This document shows positions 21,301 through 29,700 of a stretch of DNA of 64,000 nt, piece by piece. The translations under genes and the position numbers were made by a program. Origin of the DNA: Halichondria panicea (Eukaryota > Porifera > Demospongiae > Suberitida > Halichondriidae); NCBI RefSeq assembly GCF_963675165.1, contig NC_087381.1, forward strand, positions 3,038,001-3,102,000, in the 5' to 3' direction. Every line of letters starts with the position of its first letter. The stretch's first letter is position 1. The notes beneath the pieces were generated by a model. It was not told the DNA's origin and made no database searches. It saw nothing but the letters and a program-made list of their open reading frames with translations.

Positions 21301-23130
21301 TTTTTTAAGGAAAAACTCTGAGCTCCACAGGAAGCAGGAGCACCTTCCTAGTTCAAGCTACCTTGTTTTAGCTGCTCTAAGTTGGTGCCATACTCAGAGA
21401 ACATGAAATAACAGTTGACGTGCTTTAATTTTGGAAAAAATATACTAGAGAGGTATAGTGCTATTACTATAAATAAATGCAGACAGAATAGCTGAAGCAC
21501 TCCTGTTTTAATCAGCTGTCTCATATAATTGGTTCCGTCTCATAATACCTTCTTATACAATAATGATATATATACAATAATGATAGCTAGTGTATAATTA
21601 TGTGTAACTCTATATTAAAAGAACTTTAACTCAGCGGCATGTGAGAAACAAAATCTCGTTCTTAATACTAAACTGACCTTCAGGTGAGTTAGATGCTCCT
21701 TGAATACTAGACTGTGTTGGAAGTGAGGTGATGATATCCTCCCGTGTCAAAGAAGGAGTGGTGGTGTCATTAGGCAACGTAAACCATGAGTTATGGTTAA
21801 GCATTACTGAAGCACCGGTATATAATTATAATTATTGTTATAGAGTGTACACACAAACTCACTTTTAAGTACTGACAGATTTGATCGGCAATCTCTTCCT
21901 TCCTTAACTTTACCAACATCTCCAGAAGGGTCAAGAATGTCGCTCGTGCAGGATTCTTTCCTTTCCAGAGTTTCAAGCACTGGATCACGGCTAATTGATT
22001 AGCTTCTGCACCTTTGACATCGGTTTGTTCCCCAGGGGTTAATTCCATCACATCGACATAGAAACCAACATTATCAAAAAAGGCAGCCAAATATGGTATG
22101 TGCGTTTGTTGAATTTGACAGTCGACTTGAGAAGGACTGAGTTGATATTTGTCCAATAGCACTTGAAGAACTGTACTCACTGGTTGAGCAGATGATCCTA
22201 ATGACAGATATGCTATAACAATTGAACAGTAATTAATATCAAATAGCACCATGCAATAATGTACAAAACGTCGATATAGAGATCCTCCTGTCTAATAATT
22301 GCTTTCCCAAAATTGTGTGATATTGAAGCAGTTTTTGGATAATTATAACAGCATGAGTGTAGGGCAATACATAAAATTGTACGCACTGACAACAAACGCA
22401 AATGCAAGGAATCGTACGTTAAATTAATAAGTATCTTGCATACCATACTGAGTATTAAGTAACTCCTTCCAGGTTAGAGGAGGCACTGATTTCAAACGGT
22501 GATCAAGCATTTCACGAAGACAGGTGCTGCCATCATTAGCATACCGCTTTCTGATGCTATCTAGTATGACATCCTCAACATGTAGAGCTTGTCCAATCTC
22601 GAACCATTTGTTCCGAGAGTCGTACAGTTTAGTGTGAGCTTCGTTTAAATCATCCATTTTTAGTGCGTCATCTGTATATATAATACAAAAAACTGACCGG
22701 CACTATAATTATATGTACATACCGCGGTACATGTAGCTATACTGTATAAGAGTACCCCCATGCATGCATGTAGTTAATTGGCGCCAACATTAAAGCTATA
22801 ATTACCCATTTGAGGCCCAGGATTGCTCTCAACGTCTCCAGCTAACAGCAAGAGGTGGGCAAGAGAGTGGAGCAACACAGCAATCAGTATCACCAGAAGA
22901 CCAACGTTCCTTGTACGTTTTAGGAATTTGCTTTTATCCTGAGAGCTCAGAAATGTGAGAATATACAATAAAAGCAATCCTCCTTGAACCACTTTCGCAG
23001 TAGTACCCACTGTATCACTAAAGTGTAGAGGCTGGTGTTTTATCGAGGGAGCTTTACTGTGTGGTCGCGATCCCCTCCCACCACTGAACAGCCCAATGCG
23101 AGCTCTCCACAACTCCACAGAGATCCCCAT
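6294..23130 (-). CDS. Gene B: 2A-leader / death domain / ankyrin protein, longest copy
   Basis: Coding exons: 23130-22806, 22671-22444, 22197-21863, [exon 4 ends 21678, acceptor damaged], 16040-15316, 15203-15176, 15029-14836, 14768-14142, 11448-11347, 11252-11154, 10864-10766, 10494-10294, 10219-10022, 8406-8209, 8155-7958, 7528-7331, 7064-6858, 6658-6461, 6398-6294. Apart from exon 4, every junction is GT-AG and phases agree. The size (16.8 kb) comes from transposon load in introns 4, 9 and 14 and from two extra two-repeat ankyrin exons (7528-7331, 7064-6858) that C-E lack. An in-frame ATG lies 12 codons upstream at 23166, but MGISVE is conserved in all copies. Confidence 0.75.
6461..8406 (-). 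CDS. Gene B ankyrin exons 15-19
   Basis: Exons 8406-8209, 8155-7958, 7528-7331 (198 nt each), 7064-6858 (207) and 6658-6461 (198), two repeats each, all phase 0. Repeat cores include TTLMMSARDGHLKIVKLLI, TALMAAAHFGHPTVVDLLI and WSPLLIASQNGHLAIVKLLV. Compared with C, D and E, exons 7528-7331 and 7064-6858 are additional; the first resembles the last exon (GERWSPL start), suggesting internal exon duplication. Confidence 0.85.
7738..7772. repeat. Perfect 15-bp-arm hairpin in gene B intron
   Basis: GTAATTGCACGTCGT, five-base loop, ACGACGTGCAATTAC. A second hairpin (ATAGTATGGCTA...TAGCCATACTAT) lies nearby at about 7602-7634. Likely the core of a small palindromic element. Confidence 0.6.
8407..10021. 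other. Gene B intron 14 with ATGCCTC element (8589-9380)
   Basis: In C the same intron is about 225 bp. The insertion includes a degraded copy of the GTGTCTATGGGATTTAGAAG repeat (8420-8520) and the element 8589-9380 with ends ATGCCTCTCGCC / CGAGGCAT. 9381-9990 has no recognisable gene. The 8577-8850 part recurs inverted at 42835-43110. Confidence 0.6.
10022..11448 (-). CDS. Gene B ankyrin exons 10-14
   Basis: Exons 11448-11347 (102 nt), 11252-11154 (99), 10864-10766 (99), 10494-10294 (201) and 10219-10022 (198), all phase 0. Each 99-nt exon is one 33-residue repeat and each ~200-nt exon is two. Readable cores: ALHIAAGQGYLECVQILLQK, FTPLMVACLEGHARVVELLI, STPLMLAAGRGRSKCVDVLI. The 10940-11141 MITE lies between the second and third exons. 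Confidence 0.85.
11632..12992. mobile_element. Large foldback element in gene B intron 9
   Basis: Left arm 11632-12094 (from GAGTAAACAATGGAACTTCG to GATTGGAAACGGAAGT) is the inverse of right arm 12536-12990, with scattered mismatches and short indels; the unique loop is about 440 bp. Open frames on opposite strands at 11555-11842 and 12831-13061 are mirror images of each other, so they are not genes. Confidence 0.8.
13440..14125. repeat. Duplicated intronic block next to exon 9 (B, E, F)
   Basis: The stretch from CTACAAGTTTCC through the CTCGGGTAATGATGAC just before the exon-9 donor is almost identical to 51878-52560 beside gene F exon 9, and partly to 47440-47950 in E. It contains CCGAGGCCGCTTACGCGCCTCGG-type hairpin ends and GTGCTAACCCTCGGCTG. 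It marks recent duplication or gene conversion among these copies. Confidence 0.65.
14142..14768 (-). CDS. Gene B ankyrin exon 9
   Basis: 627 nt in phase 0 with acceptor CTGCAG and donor GACGAG|GTTAGT. About five ankyrin repeats: GQFLLHVAAAYGHLNIVRYF, ETPLHFAALNGHLHIVKYLV, CSPLHNACRSGNVDVVKYLM, ITPIHFAAATGSPNLIRFLL. Confidence 0.85.
14836..15203 (-). CDS. Gene B acidic/Ser linker exons with DSGYNT motif
   Basis: Exons 15203-15176 (28 nt) and 15029-14836 (194 nt). DADSDNDDNQSAQPSVELDD is followed by KSSHSDSGYNTVSSK. Likely unstructured; possible phosphorylation region upstream of the ankyrin block. Confidence 0.75.
15316..16040 (-). CDS. Gene B exon 5: unclassified helical domain
   Basis: 725 nt, phase 1 to 0, acceptor TTCTCAG, donor GTACAG|GTAAAT. 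The product has an N-terminal helix (WELDSLEMDKKFSNLVMKLR), a conserved CLMDVSCY, then GYFSYFSYGLIEHLTDHLG, YVKEFKEYAERR and a C-terminal FEVPSFIPPDIFPLTPNQEA. No named family is recognised; high conservation across all six units and against divergent A indicates a real domain. Confidence 0.8.
16090..16355. mobile_element. ATGCCTCGGT...ACCGAGGCAT element, short form, 50 bp upstream of exon 5
   Basis: About 266 bp between inverted ends ATGCCTCGGTG and GTACCGAGGCATA. The copy at 39561-39826 sits at the same 50-bp distance upstream of gene D exon 5, with nearly identical flanks: one insertion copied by duplication. Confidence 0.7.
17530..18016. mobile_element. CAGAGGAGG-TIR element with 9-bp target duplication (MULE-like)
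   Basis: Begins CAGAGGAGGTTGGAC and ends GTCCAACCTCCTCTG. Flanking direct repeats GGTCGTTGT occur at 17521-17529 and 18017-18025. The TIR matches more loosely further in (ACACGCATCATC / GATGACGCGCGT). A 9-bp TSD is typical of Mutator-like elements. No transposase frame is visible. Same termini and TSD length as the element at 30712. Confidence 0.8.
18065..18948. mobile_element. piggyBac-like non-autonomous element in TTAA
   Basis: TTAA at 18065-18068 is followed by CCCTTTCCCCATTG; the far end reads ACAGGGAAAGGG followed by TTAA at 18945-18948. A subterminal palindrome GCCGTCATATGACGGC lies just inside the left end. TTAA duplication with CCCTTT-type ends is the piggyBac signature. The ~880 bp interior shows no transposase. 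Confidence 0.75.
19363..20455. mobile_element. ATGCCTC...GAGGCAT element with nested insertion
   Basis: Nearly collinear with 8589-9380. Ends are ATGCCTCTCGCCATG and CTACGCCTCGAGGCATAA. Compared with the other copy it carries an extra block of about 320 bp from 19617 to 19940, inserted after ATTGTTATCTATAT and bounded by TTAGACACTG...AGTGTCTAA inverted ends. Confidence 0.6.
20549..20946. mobile_element. MITE with AAGGGCGTATGAAGAGAAG inverted ends
   Basis: Left end CAAGGGCGTATGAAGAGAAG and right end CTTCTCTTCATACGCCCTTG are inverted over about 30 bp. Related ends occur at 10940-11141, 25819-26036, 45840-46032 and, one end only, near 36611. Confidence 0.65.
21678..21780 (-). pseudogene. Gene B exon 4 with mutated acceptor
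   Basis: In C and D exon 4 begins after a good acceptor (CTTTGACAG|GAGGATATC and CTTTGACACAG|GAGGATATC). In B the same place reads GACACGG|GAGG, so AG has become GG. The reading frame (EDIITSLPTQSSIQGASNSPEG) and donor GAAG|GTCAGT are kept. Either another acceptor further upstream is used or the exon is skipped, which would break frame between exon 3 (phase 0) and exon 5 (phase 1). Confidence 0.6.
21863..22671 (-). CDS. Gene B death-domain exons DD2 and DD3
   Basis: Exon 22671-22444 (228 nt, phase 1-1) encodes a short death fold: DLNEAHTKLYDSRNKWFEIG, CLREMLDHRLKS, LTWKELLN. Exon 22197-21863 (335 nt, phase 1-0) encodes the complete DD3 with MELTPGEQTDVKG, CLKLWKGKNPARATF and LLEMLVKLRKEEIADQICQYL. 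DD2 lacks the last helices of a full DD and may be a half-domain. Confidence 0.85.
22806..23130 (-). CDS. Gene B exon 1: hydrophobic leader plus 2A motif
   Basis: 325 nt, same length as in A, C, E and F. Ends with LLLLAGDVESNPGP-Q-M and donor G|GTAATT, a weaker donor than the GTAAG of the others. Two hydrophobic segments precede the 2A, as in the other copies. Confidence 0.85.
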
Positions 23131-23653
23131 GTAGTCTAGCTGAATATTAGATTGTATATAGATCAAGCTAGCTCAATGAAAAATTATTGTGAGTACTCAC
23201 ATACCTATATTTATGTGTCCTAGTGCACTACTCTGGATCTCACTGTACTTGTGTGTGTTAATTTGGTAAAGATGGTTAATTCTCCTTATGCTTTAATAGG
23301 AAATTTTATGGCTTCTGTAGTTTGGTAAAGAAGTTCTACTATGTAATTAATGGCACATTATACTGTTAAGGCGCCCCCAGCCTTCTAATAATAAGGTGCC
23401 ATACACCTACAGATTTCTCCCGTAAGGCACCGTATATAAGGCTATTCCTTGTTTTGCATAGTAGCCTCGAAAACGTAATTACAGCAGCGCCTTATTTAGA
23501 GGAAGTATATACAGTAATACACTGTAGACAAAATAATAATAATAAGTATCGACAAACTAGCTAGCTATTATAGAGTGTATAATTATAGAGTCTATACATG
23601 TCACAACTAAAGCCGGCCGAGTGTGCATATAGTTAGCAATAATAATCCATACA
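23131..23653. promoter_or_regulatory. Intergenic spacer C/B: gene B 5' UTR exon and probable promoter
   Basis: 523 bp, collinear with 5770-6293. The 5' UTR exon ends near 23205 (TATAG|GTATGT). Contains ACTCTGGATCTCACTGTACT, which is the empty target site for the 30712 insertion. Confidence 0.55.
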
Positions 23654-23758
23654 CTAGTTCCTGTTGAACAGCACACTAGCTACTTGGTATACCAATAGCA
23701 TCTGGTATATAAGAAAGTGACCACACCTTTTTGCTGTGTCCATTGCTGTTATTCCCAT
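23654..23758 (-). CDS. Gene C C-terminal tail exon
   Basis: 105 nt with stop. MGITAMDTAKRCGHF, then LIYQMLLVYQVASVLFNRN. Differs from gene B at two residues (R for L, N for K). Confidence 0.8.
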   Translation of the reverse strand: MGITAMDTAKRCGHFLIYQMLLVYQVASVLFNRN

Positions 23759-26700
23759 CTGCATAAAATTATGATAAAAGAGATGGTCTATAATTGTTGA
23801 AGTGAAGCATTTACCTTATCCGTAACTTTTGGATCCGCTCCATTTTTGAGGAGAACACTGACAATCTCTGTTTGCCCTGTGGCAACTGCTAAGTGTAAAG
23901 CTGTTACTCCTTGTGGTCTATTTTGGGCATTGACGTCAGCTTGGGCAGCAACCAGTAGTTTCACTATAGCGAGATGACCAAGTTGTGACGCTATCATTAG
24001 AGGGCTCGCTCTCTCCTGTACATGCACATGACATTGCACCATTGAACCATCAATCGATTGAATAATTATACGTGCATGTATGTATACACCAATGACCAAA
24101 CTTTCTACCAGTTTTTGTGTCAACATTAAAAATCTACACGTACACATTGCACGTTGTATATAAATTCAGTGAAAGCTAACTTTGATGTAAAAATTTAAAC
24201 CGTTACTTTTATACCTTGTCAGCTATATTGGCGTCAGCTCCACTCTTGAGGAGTACACGGACACACTCCGTACGACCTCCAGTTGTGGCATGATATAGAG
24301 CCGTAGATCCATTCAGTGTTTGAGCATCAAGTGGAGCTTTTGCATCAATGAATAAAGCAACCACAGTGGGGTGACCAAAGTGAGCCGCTGCCATGAGAGC
24401 AGTGCCTCCAGTCTGCACAACACAAGCACAAGCAGACAATCAGTATATGTAATTATAATTAAGTGTCTTACTTCATCCTTTAGTTTGGGATTGGCTCCAT
24501 TGTTTAGGAGAACACTGACGCACTCCGTCTGACCACCAATGGCAGCCAAATGGAGAGCTGTTCCATTTTTGACACCTCGTGCATTGACATGAACCTTTGC
24601 AGCAATTAACAGTTCCATAATCTTGACATGACCATCTCGAGCAGACATCATAAGAGTAGTGAACCCAATCTATATAATTACACAGCAAAAACACTTGTTA
24701 TAGGAGATGCATCATCGTATTTTAGTGTTAAAATACAGAAATGTATGTCATTAAATTTCAAAAGATGCGTTTTATTTAACATGTTTTATGTTACTATAAC
24801 GAATATGTTTTACTGTGTATAATTATACAGTGCCAGAATAGTTAAACAATCATGATTCATCACTTAATTGTAACATGTTCACAGTCTTACAACCTTGTCT
24901 GTTGAATTTGGGGATGCTCCATTCTTGAGGAGAACACTAACACACTCTGATTGTCCTTTGAAAGCAGCCGTGTGGAGAGCTGTATGGCCAGACTGAGTGC
25001 GAGCTTCGATCTGAGCCTTGGCAGAGATAAGTTGTATCATAACTTCAGGATGACCTTCTTGAGCAGCGATTATTAGAGCTGTGAATCCACGCTGTACAAA
25101 AATGATAAATTAATACAACTTACAAATGTAACAGGAGAGTTTTAATATGTAAAAAAGACTTACAATAGTATTTGCATTGACCCGAGCCCCATTCCTTATG
25201 AGAACATCGACACATTTTGATCGTCCTTTACTAGCAGCCAGCATAAGAGGCGTTGAATCTTCTTTTAGAGAATGGCCTTCAATGTCAGCTTTAGCAGCAA
25301 TCAGTAGCTCTACAACTCCAGCATGGCCCATAAGACAAGCAACCATAAGAGGAGTTAACTGCACACAAACAATTATGTTGATAGATAATTATTGTACTCT
25401 ACTTGGACCTTTGCATCATGCATGGCACACTCTCTATGCAGAGTGAGGCCCATGGTTTTTCAGCTGTTTATACTCAATGTGAAGGGAAGTACAGGACACG
25501 TATTATGATAGGCTTTCAATTATATGCACATGGTAAAAAAGATGGGTCAAGTCGACACCCCTTATAGTTAATTTTAAGAGATGTTGAACTTTTATTTGGC
25601 GATCATTATTGCTAAGCTCACCGTATTTGACAGATGAACACTTGCTCCAGCAGAGATCAACAGATTAACAATGTCTTCGGCCCCGTTTCTACTAGCCAAC
25701 CAGAGAGGAGTCAATTTCTCCTACATAATTAGACAACTATATATACATTTTGACTTGCTTTCAAGTGATGACAAATCCTAAGACTTACAGAATCTACAAA
25801 GCAGTAGACACTAAAATATAATCAAGGGCGTATAAAAAGAGAGAGGGCAAGCAACTGACTATCAACCCTATACGTGCGAGCAAAAACCAAAGCCACAGAC
25901 TGGATATATTATACTATGACATTGTGCTGTACACAAAAATCTAGATATTACTGTTACAGTAGCTTTACACTGCCCCCTTCGGTTTTTGCTCGCAAGCTGT
26001 TGCATGCACGCCCTCTCTGATTTTATACGCTCTTTATATAATTACTCACAAAGCTTTGAACATCTGGATTGGCCCCTTTTTGAAGAAGAATTTGCACACA
26101 CTCCAAGTTTCCTAGTCCGGCTGCAACGTGTAGTGCTGTGAAATCGTCCTGGTGTGGTATAAAATGTGATTGTTATGATCTACAAAAACTGCTCATGCAT
26201 GTACATGTATGATGTACCTTCATCAACGAGTCAACTTGTATGCCAGGTTCTTTCAATAACAGCTTTAGCGCTTCAGTGTGGCCATATATTGCAGCATTCT
26301 GAAAAGGCAACCTCCCTTTCTGCACAAAGTAGCAGACAACGTTGTACATGTACATAACAATTATTATAGCAAAAAGGCCGCATGTAGCTAGCTGTAAGTT
26401 CAAGCTTCTTAGCACTTTTATTTGACAATTAACCCGCATAATTTTTAAGGTACTAAATTTTCGCGAATTTCTCAAACAAATTTTACAATACCCCTGAAGT
26501 AAACCAATTTTCGAGGTCAATCCTCGAAAACCTCGAAAATAACTTGTGCTGTAAACGCAGCGCTATGGCATCCAGGTGACAAACAAACAAACCAACGAAT
26601 ACTCGTGCCAGGCCACGTGCCTTGGGTAATGATGACTAACCTTGTCTTTGCTTTGCAGGTCACATTCAGCTATCATTTGAAAGGAAAGTTTAAGCTCCTT

Positions 26701-29700
26701 CAGCAGAAATTGAATCAAATCCAGGTTACCAGATTCAGCAGCAAAATGGATAGGTGCATTTCCATCGATGGCCTTCTCATTCACATCGAGTAGTTCGTGT
26801 TGTTGAATCTCAGACATCAAGTACTTTACTACATCGATGTTCCCACTTCTGCAGGCATTGTGTAGTGGAGAGCAATGATTGTTGTCCACACTCGTGGGAT
26901 CGACCAGTTGACTGCCGACAAGGTACGTAACAATATGTAGATGTCCATTGAGCGCGGCAAAATGAAGTGGCGTTTCTTTGTTCGTGGATTCAGTTGCCGG
27001 ATTGAATTTTCTGTCTTCAATAAAGTACCTAACAATATTGAGATGTCCATAAGCTGCTGCAGTGTGAAGTAGAAATTGACCTTGCTCAACAGAATTGTTG
27101 CAGTATAGAACTTCAATCAGGAACCGAACTTGGGTTATTTCTCCATTAAATACGGCTGAATGAAGCTTGATTGGTGGTGGTACTTCATTCCATTTGGCAT
27201 GAAGGTGTATGTATGCTGGGAAGGAGTTAATGCCTGACAGCAAACTTGTCGCACGTAAAGCTATGTCGTTCAACTGCAGGAGAAAAATAATTATGATCGA
27301 CAAACATGGTGGCTGGCTGTAGGGTAAAATACCTGTGGATCTGCGTCGAGGTCAATTTCAAATTCGGTATGTACTGTCGATGAGGTTTGGCTAGGTAGAC
27401 AATTGGATAACACAGTATTATATCCAGAATCAGAATGAGAACTCTTTGATTTCACAGCTATTGACTCATTGTCAAGTTCCACAGATGGCTGAGCACTTTG
27501 ATTGTCATCGTTGTCCGAGTCAGCATCTGAGAGTACGAGAACAGAACCCGTGCAGCTAGATTATAGTGCATGCATGTACACTCCATCAAGCACCTAGTAT
27601 ATATGTATATCTGTCAATGCTTCAAAAAAGTGTACGTAAAACTTACCACTATCTGTACTGTGAGAATTGTCATCCTAATTAAAAAAGAAAGACAGTAAGT
27701 ACACCATACGATTGCACACACATGCATGCATCAATGATAACATTACATCACTGATCATATCCAGCTTTACATCTTAATGGTAAAATAGAGAAACTTATAA
27801 TTATATACCTGTAGTTGGAAATGATAGTCCCCGCAGTCCAATTGGATTACCCCAAGATCTCTTATTTCTGCTTCTTGATTGGGTGTGAGTGGGAAGATGT
27901 CGGGAGGAATAAAAGAGGGTACCTCAAACACAAGTTGAACGCAGCCTTCATTAATTCCACGAAGTAATAACGCATTTGCTTCGACTTTGAGTATTTTTGC
28001 TAGATTTTCTTCAAATTGTTTCAAGTAGAGAAGCTCACATTTGTCGTAAGTAGAGTCGAGCTTCACGATCATCTTAGTGCTATCTTCTCTGTAGCCCGAA
28101 CCAAACTTTTTCGGGTACTGAATCCTTCGTTTAGCATATTTTTCAAATTCTTTCACATAAGCTATTAAGTTATCCTGGTCCTCCTTACTTCCAAGATGGT
28201 CAGTGAGATATTTAATCAAGCCATACGAAAAATATGAAACGTAGTCTCGGATAATATCCCATACATCGTAGAAATCGCTAGCTGCACGTAATTCTTCTCG
28301 CTTGTCTCGAAACAAACACTGGTTAGGGCCTTTAAATACTTTCTGGTAGCAGCTCACATCCATTAAACAAGACGTCAGCTTCTTCAAAACAATTTGAGTT
28401 TCCAAAGACTGCTGAAGTTGGAGCACAAACTTTGAGAAAGCTTTATCCATTTCTAGCGAGTCTAGTTCCCACTTGGCAGAGGAGGGTGTTTCTTGGGTAT
28501 AACGTCTTGAAACACTGGAATCTGAGAATAGGGTACAAGAGTGAGACATCTAAATGTTTCTGACCCCCCAGTCTTGCAGTAATCTTGAGGGAGCTACGTA
28601 AATGCCTGTTCACTAACTACTATGGTCAATAGGTTTTGCATGCAAGCAAAAAAAAGTTGTGACAGCGCTTTGTTTGCAGCTAATGCTAGCATTTAGTGTT
28701 CAAGAGACAGGGGGTATTATGAGACAGGGGGGGGACAGGGGGATATTATGAGACAGGGGGGTATTATGAGACAGGGGGATATTATGAGACAGGGGGGTAT
28801 TATGAGACAGGGGGGGCATTATGAGACAGGGGGATATTATGAGACAGGGGGGCATTATGAGACGGGGGTATTATGAGACACCATTGCAATTAACGCTAAT
28901 TGGCTACTCTAACATATCTGATACTAAAATAATTATAGTGATTATTCTGTCCTATAAAAACTGTTACTCCTGTTTTAACAGGTAGTTAATTTTACTACAA
29001 AACATAATTGATTCCGTCTTATAATACCTTCTTATACCCTACATGTATATATACAATAATTACGGTGATTGATAGTGTATAATGTGTAACTCTATATTAA
29101 AAGAACTTCAACTCAGCGGCATGTGAGAAACAAAATCTCGATCTCAATACTAGACTGACCTTCAGGTGAGTTAGATGCTCCTTGAATACTAGACTGTGTT
29201 GGAAGTGAGGTGATGATATCCTCCTGTCAAAGAAGGAGTGGTGGTGTCATTAGGCAACGTAAACCATGAGGTAAGGCTAAGCATCACTGAAGCACCGGTA
29301 TAATTGTTATAGAGTGTACACACAAGGTCACCTTCAAGTACTGACAGATTTGATCGGCAATCTCTTCCTTCCTTAACTTTACCAACATCTCCAGAAGGGT
29401 CATGAATGTCACTTGTTCAGGATTCTTTCCTTTCCAGAGTTTCAAGCACTTAATCATGGATAATTGATTAGCTTCTGCACCTTTGACATCGGTTTGTTCA
29501 CCAGGGGTTAATTCCATCACATCGACATAGAAACCAACATTATCAAAAAAGGCAGCCAAATATGGTATGTGCGTTTGTTGAATTTGACAGTCGACTTGAG
29601 AAGGACTGAGTTGATATTTGTCCAATAGCACTTGAAGAACTGTACTCACTGGTTGAGCAGATGATCCTAATGACAGATATGCTATAACAATTGAATAGAA

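Larger units (their letters stand above)
16356..21677. other. Gene B intron 4: 5.3-kb transposon nest
   Basis: The same intron is 0.64 kb in C and 1.56 kb in D. It contains an inverted pair (16462-16500 with 19016-19056, shared word GGATTGGAAACACCT), a 9-bp-TSD element, a piggyBac-like element, a long ATGCCTC element with a nested insert, and an AAGGGCGTAT MITE, listed separately. I see nothing firm in 16500-17390 or 20990-21660. Confidence 0.6.

Noticed and set aside
28685..28885. Regularly spaced repeats resembling a CRISPR array
   Set aside because: Tandem minisatellite units with no spacers, in an animal intron.
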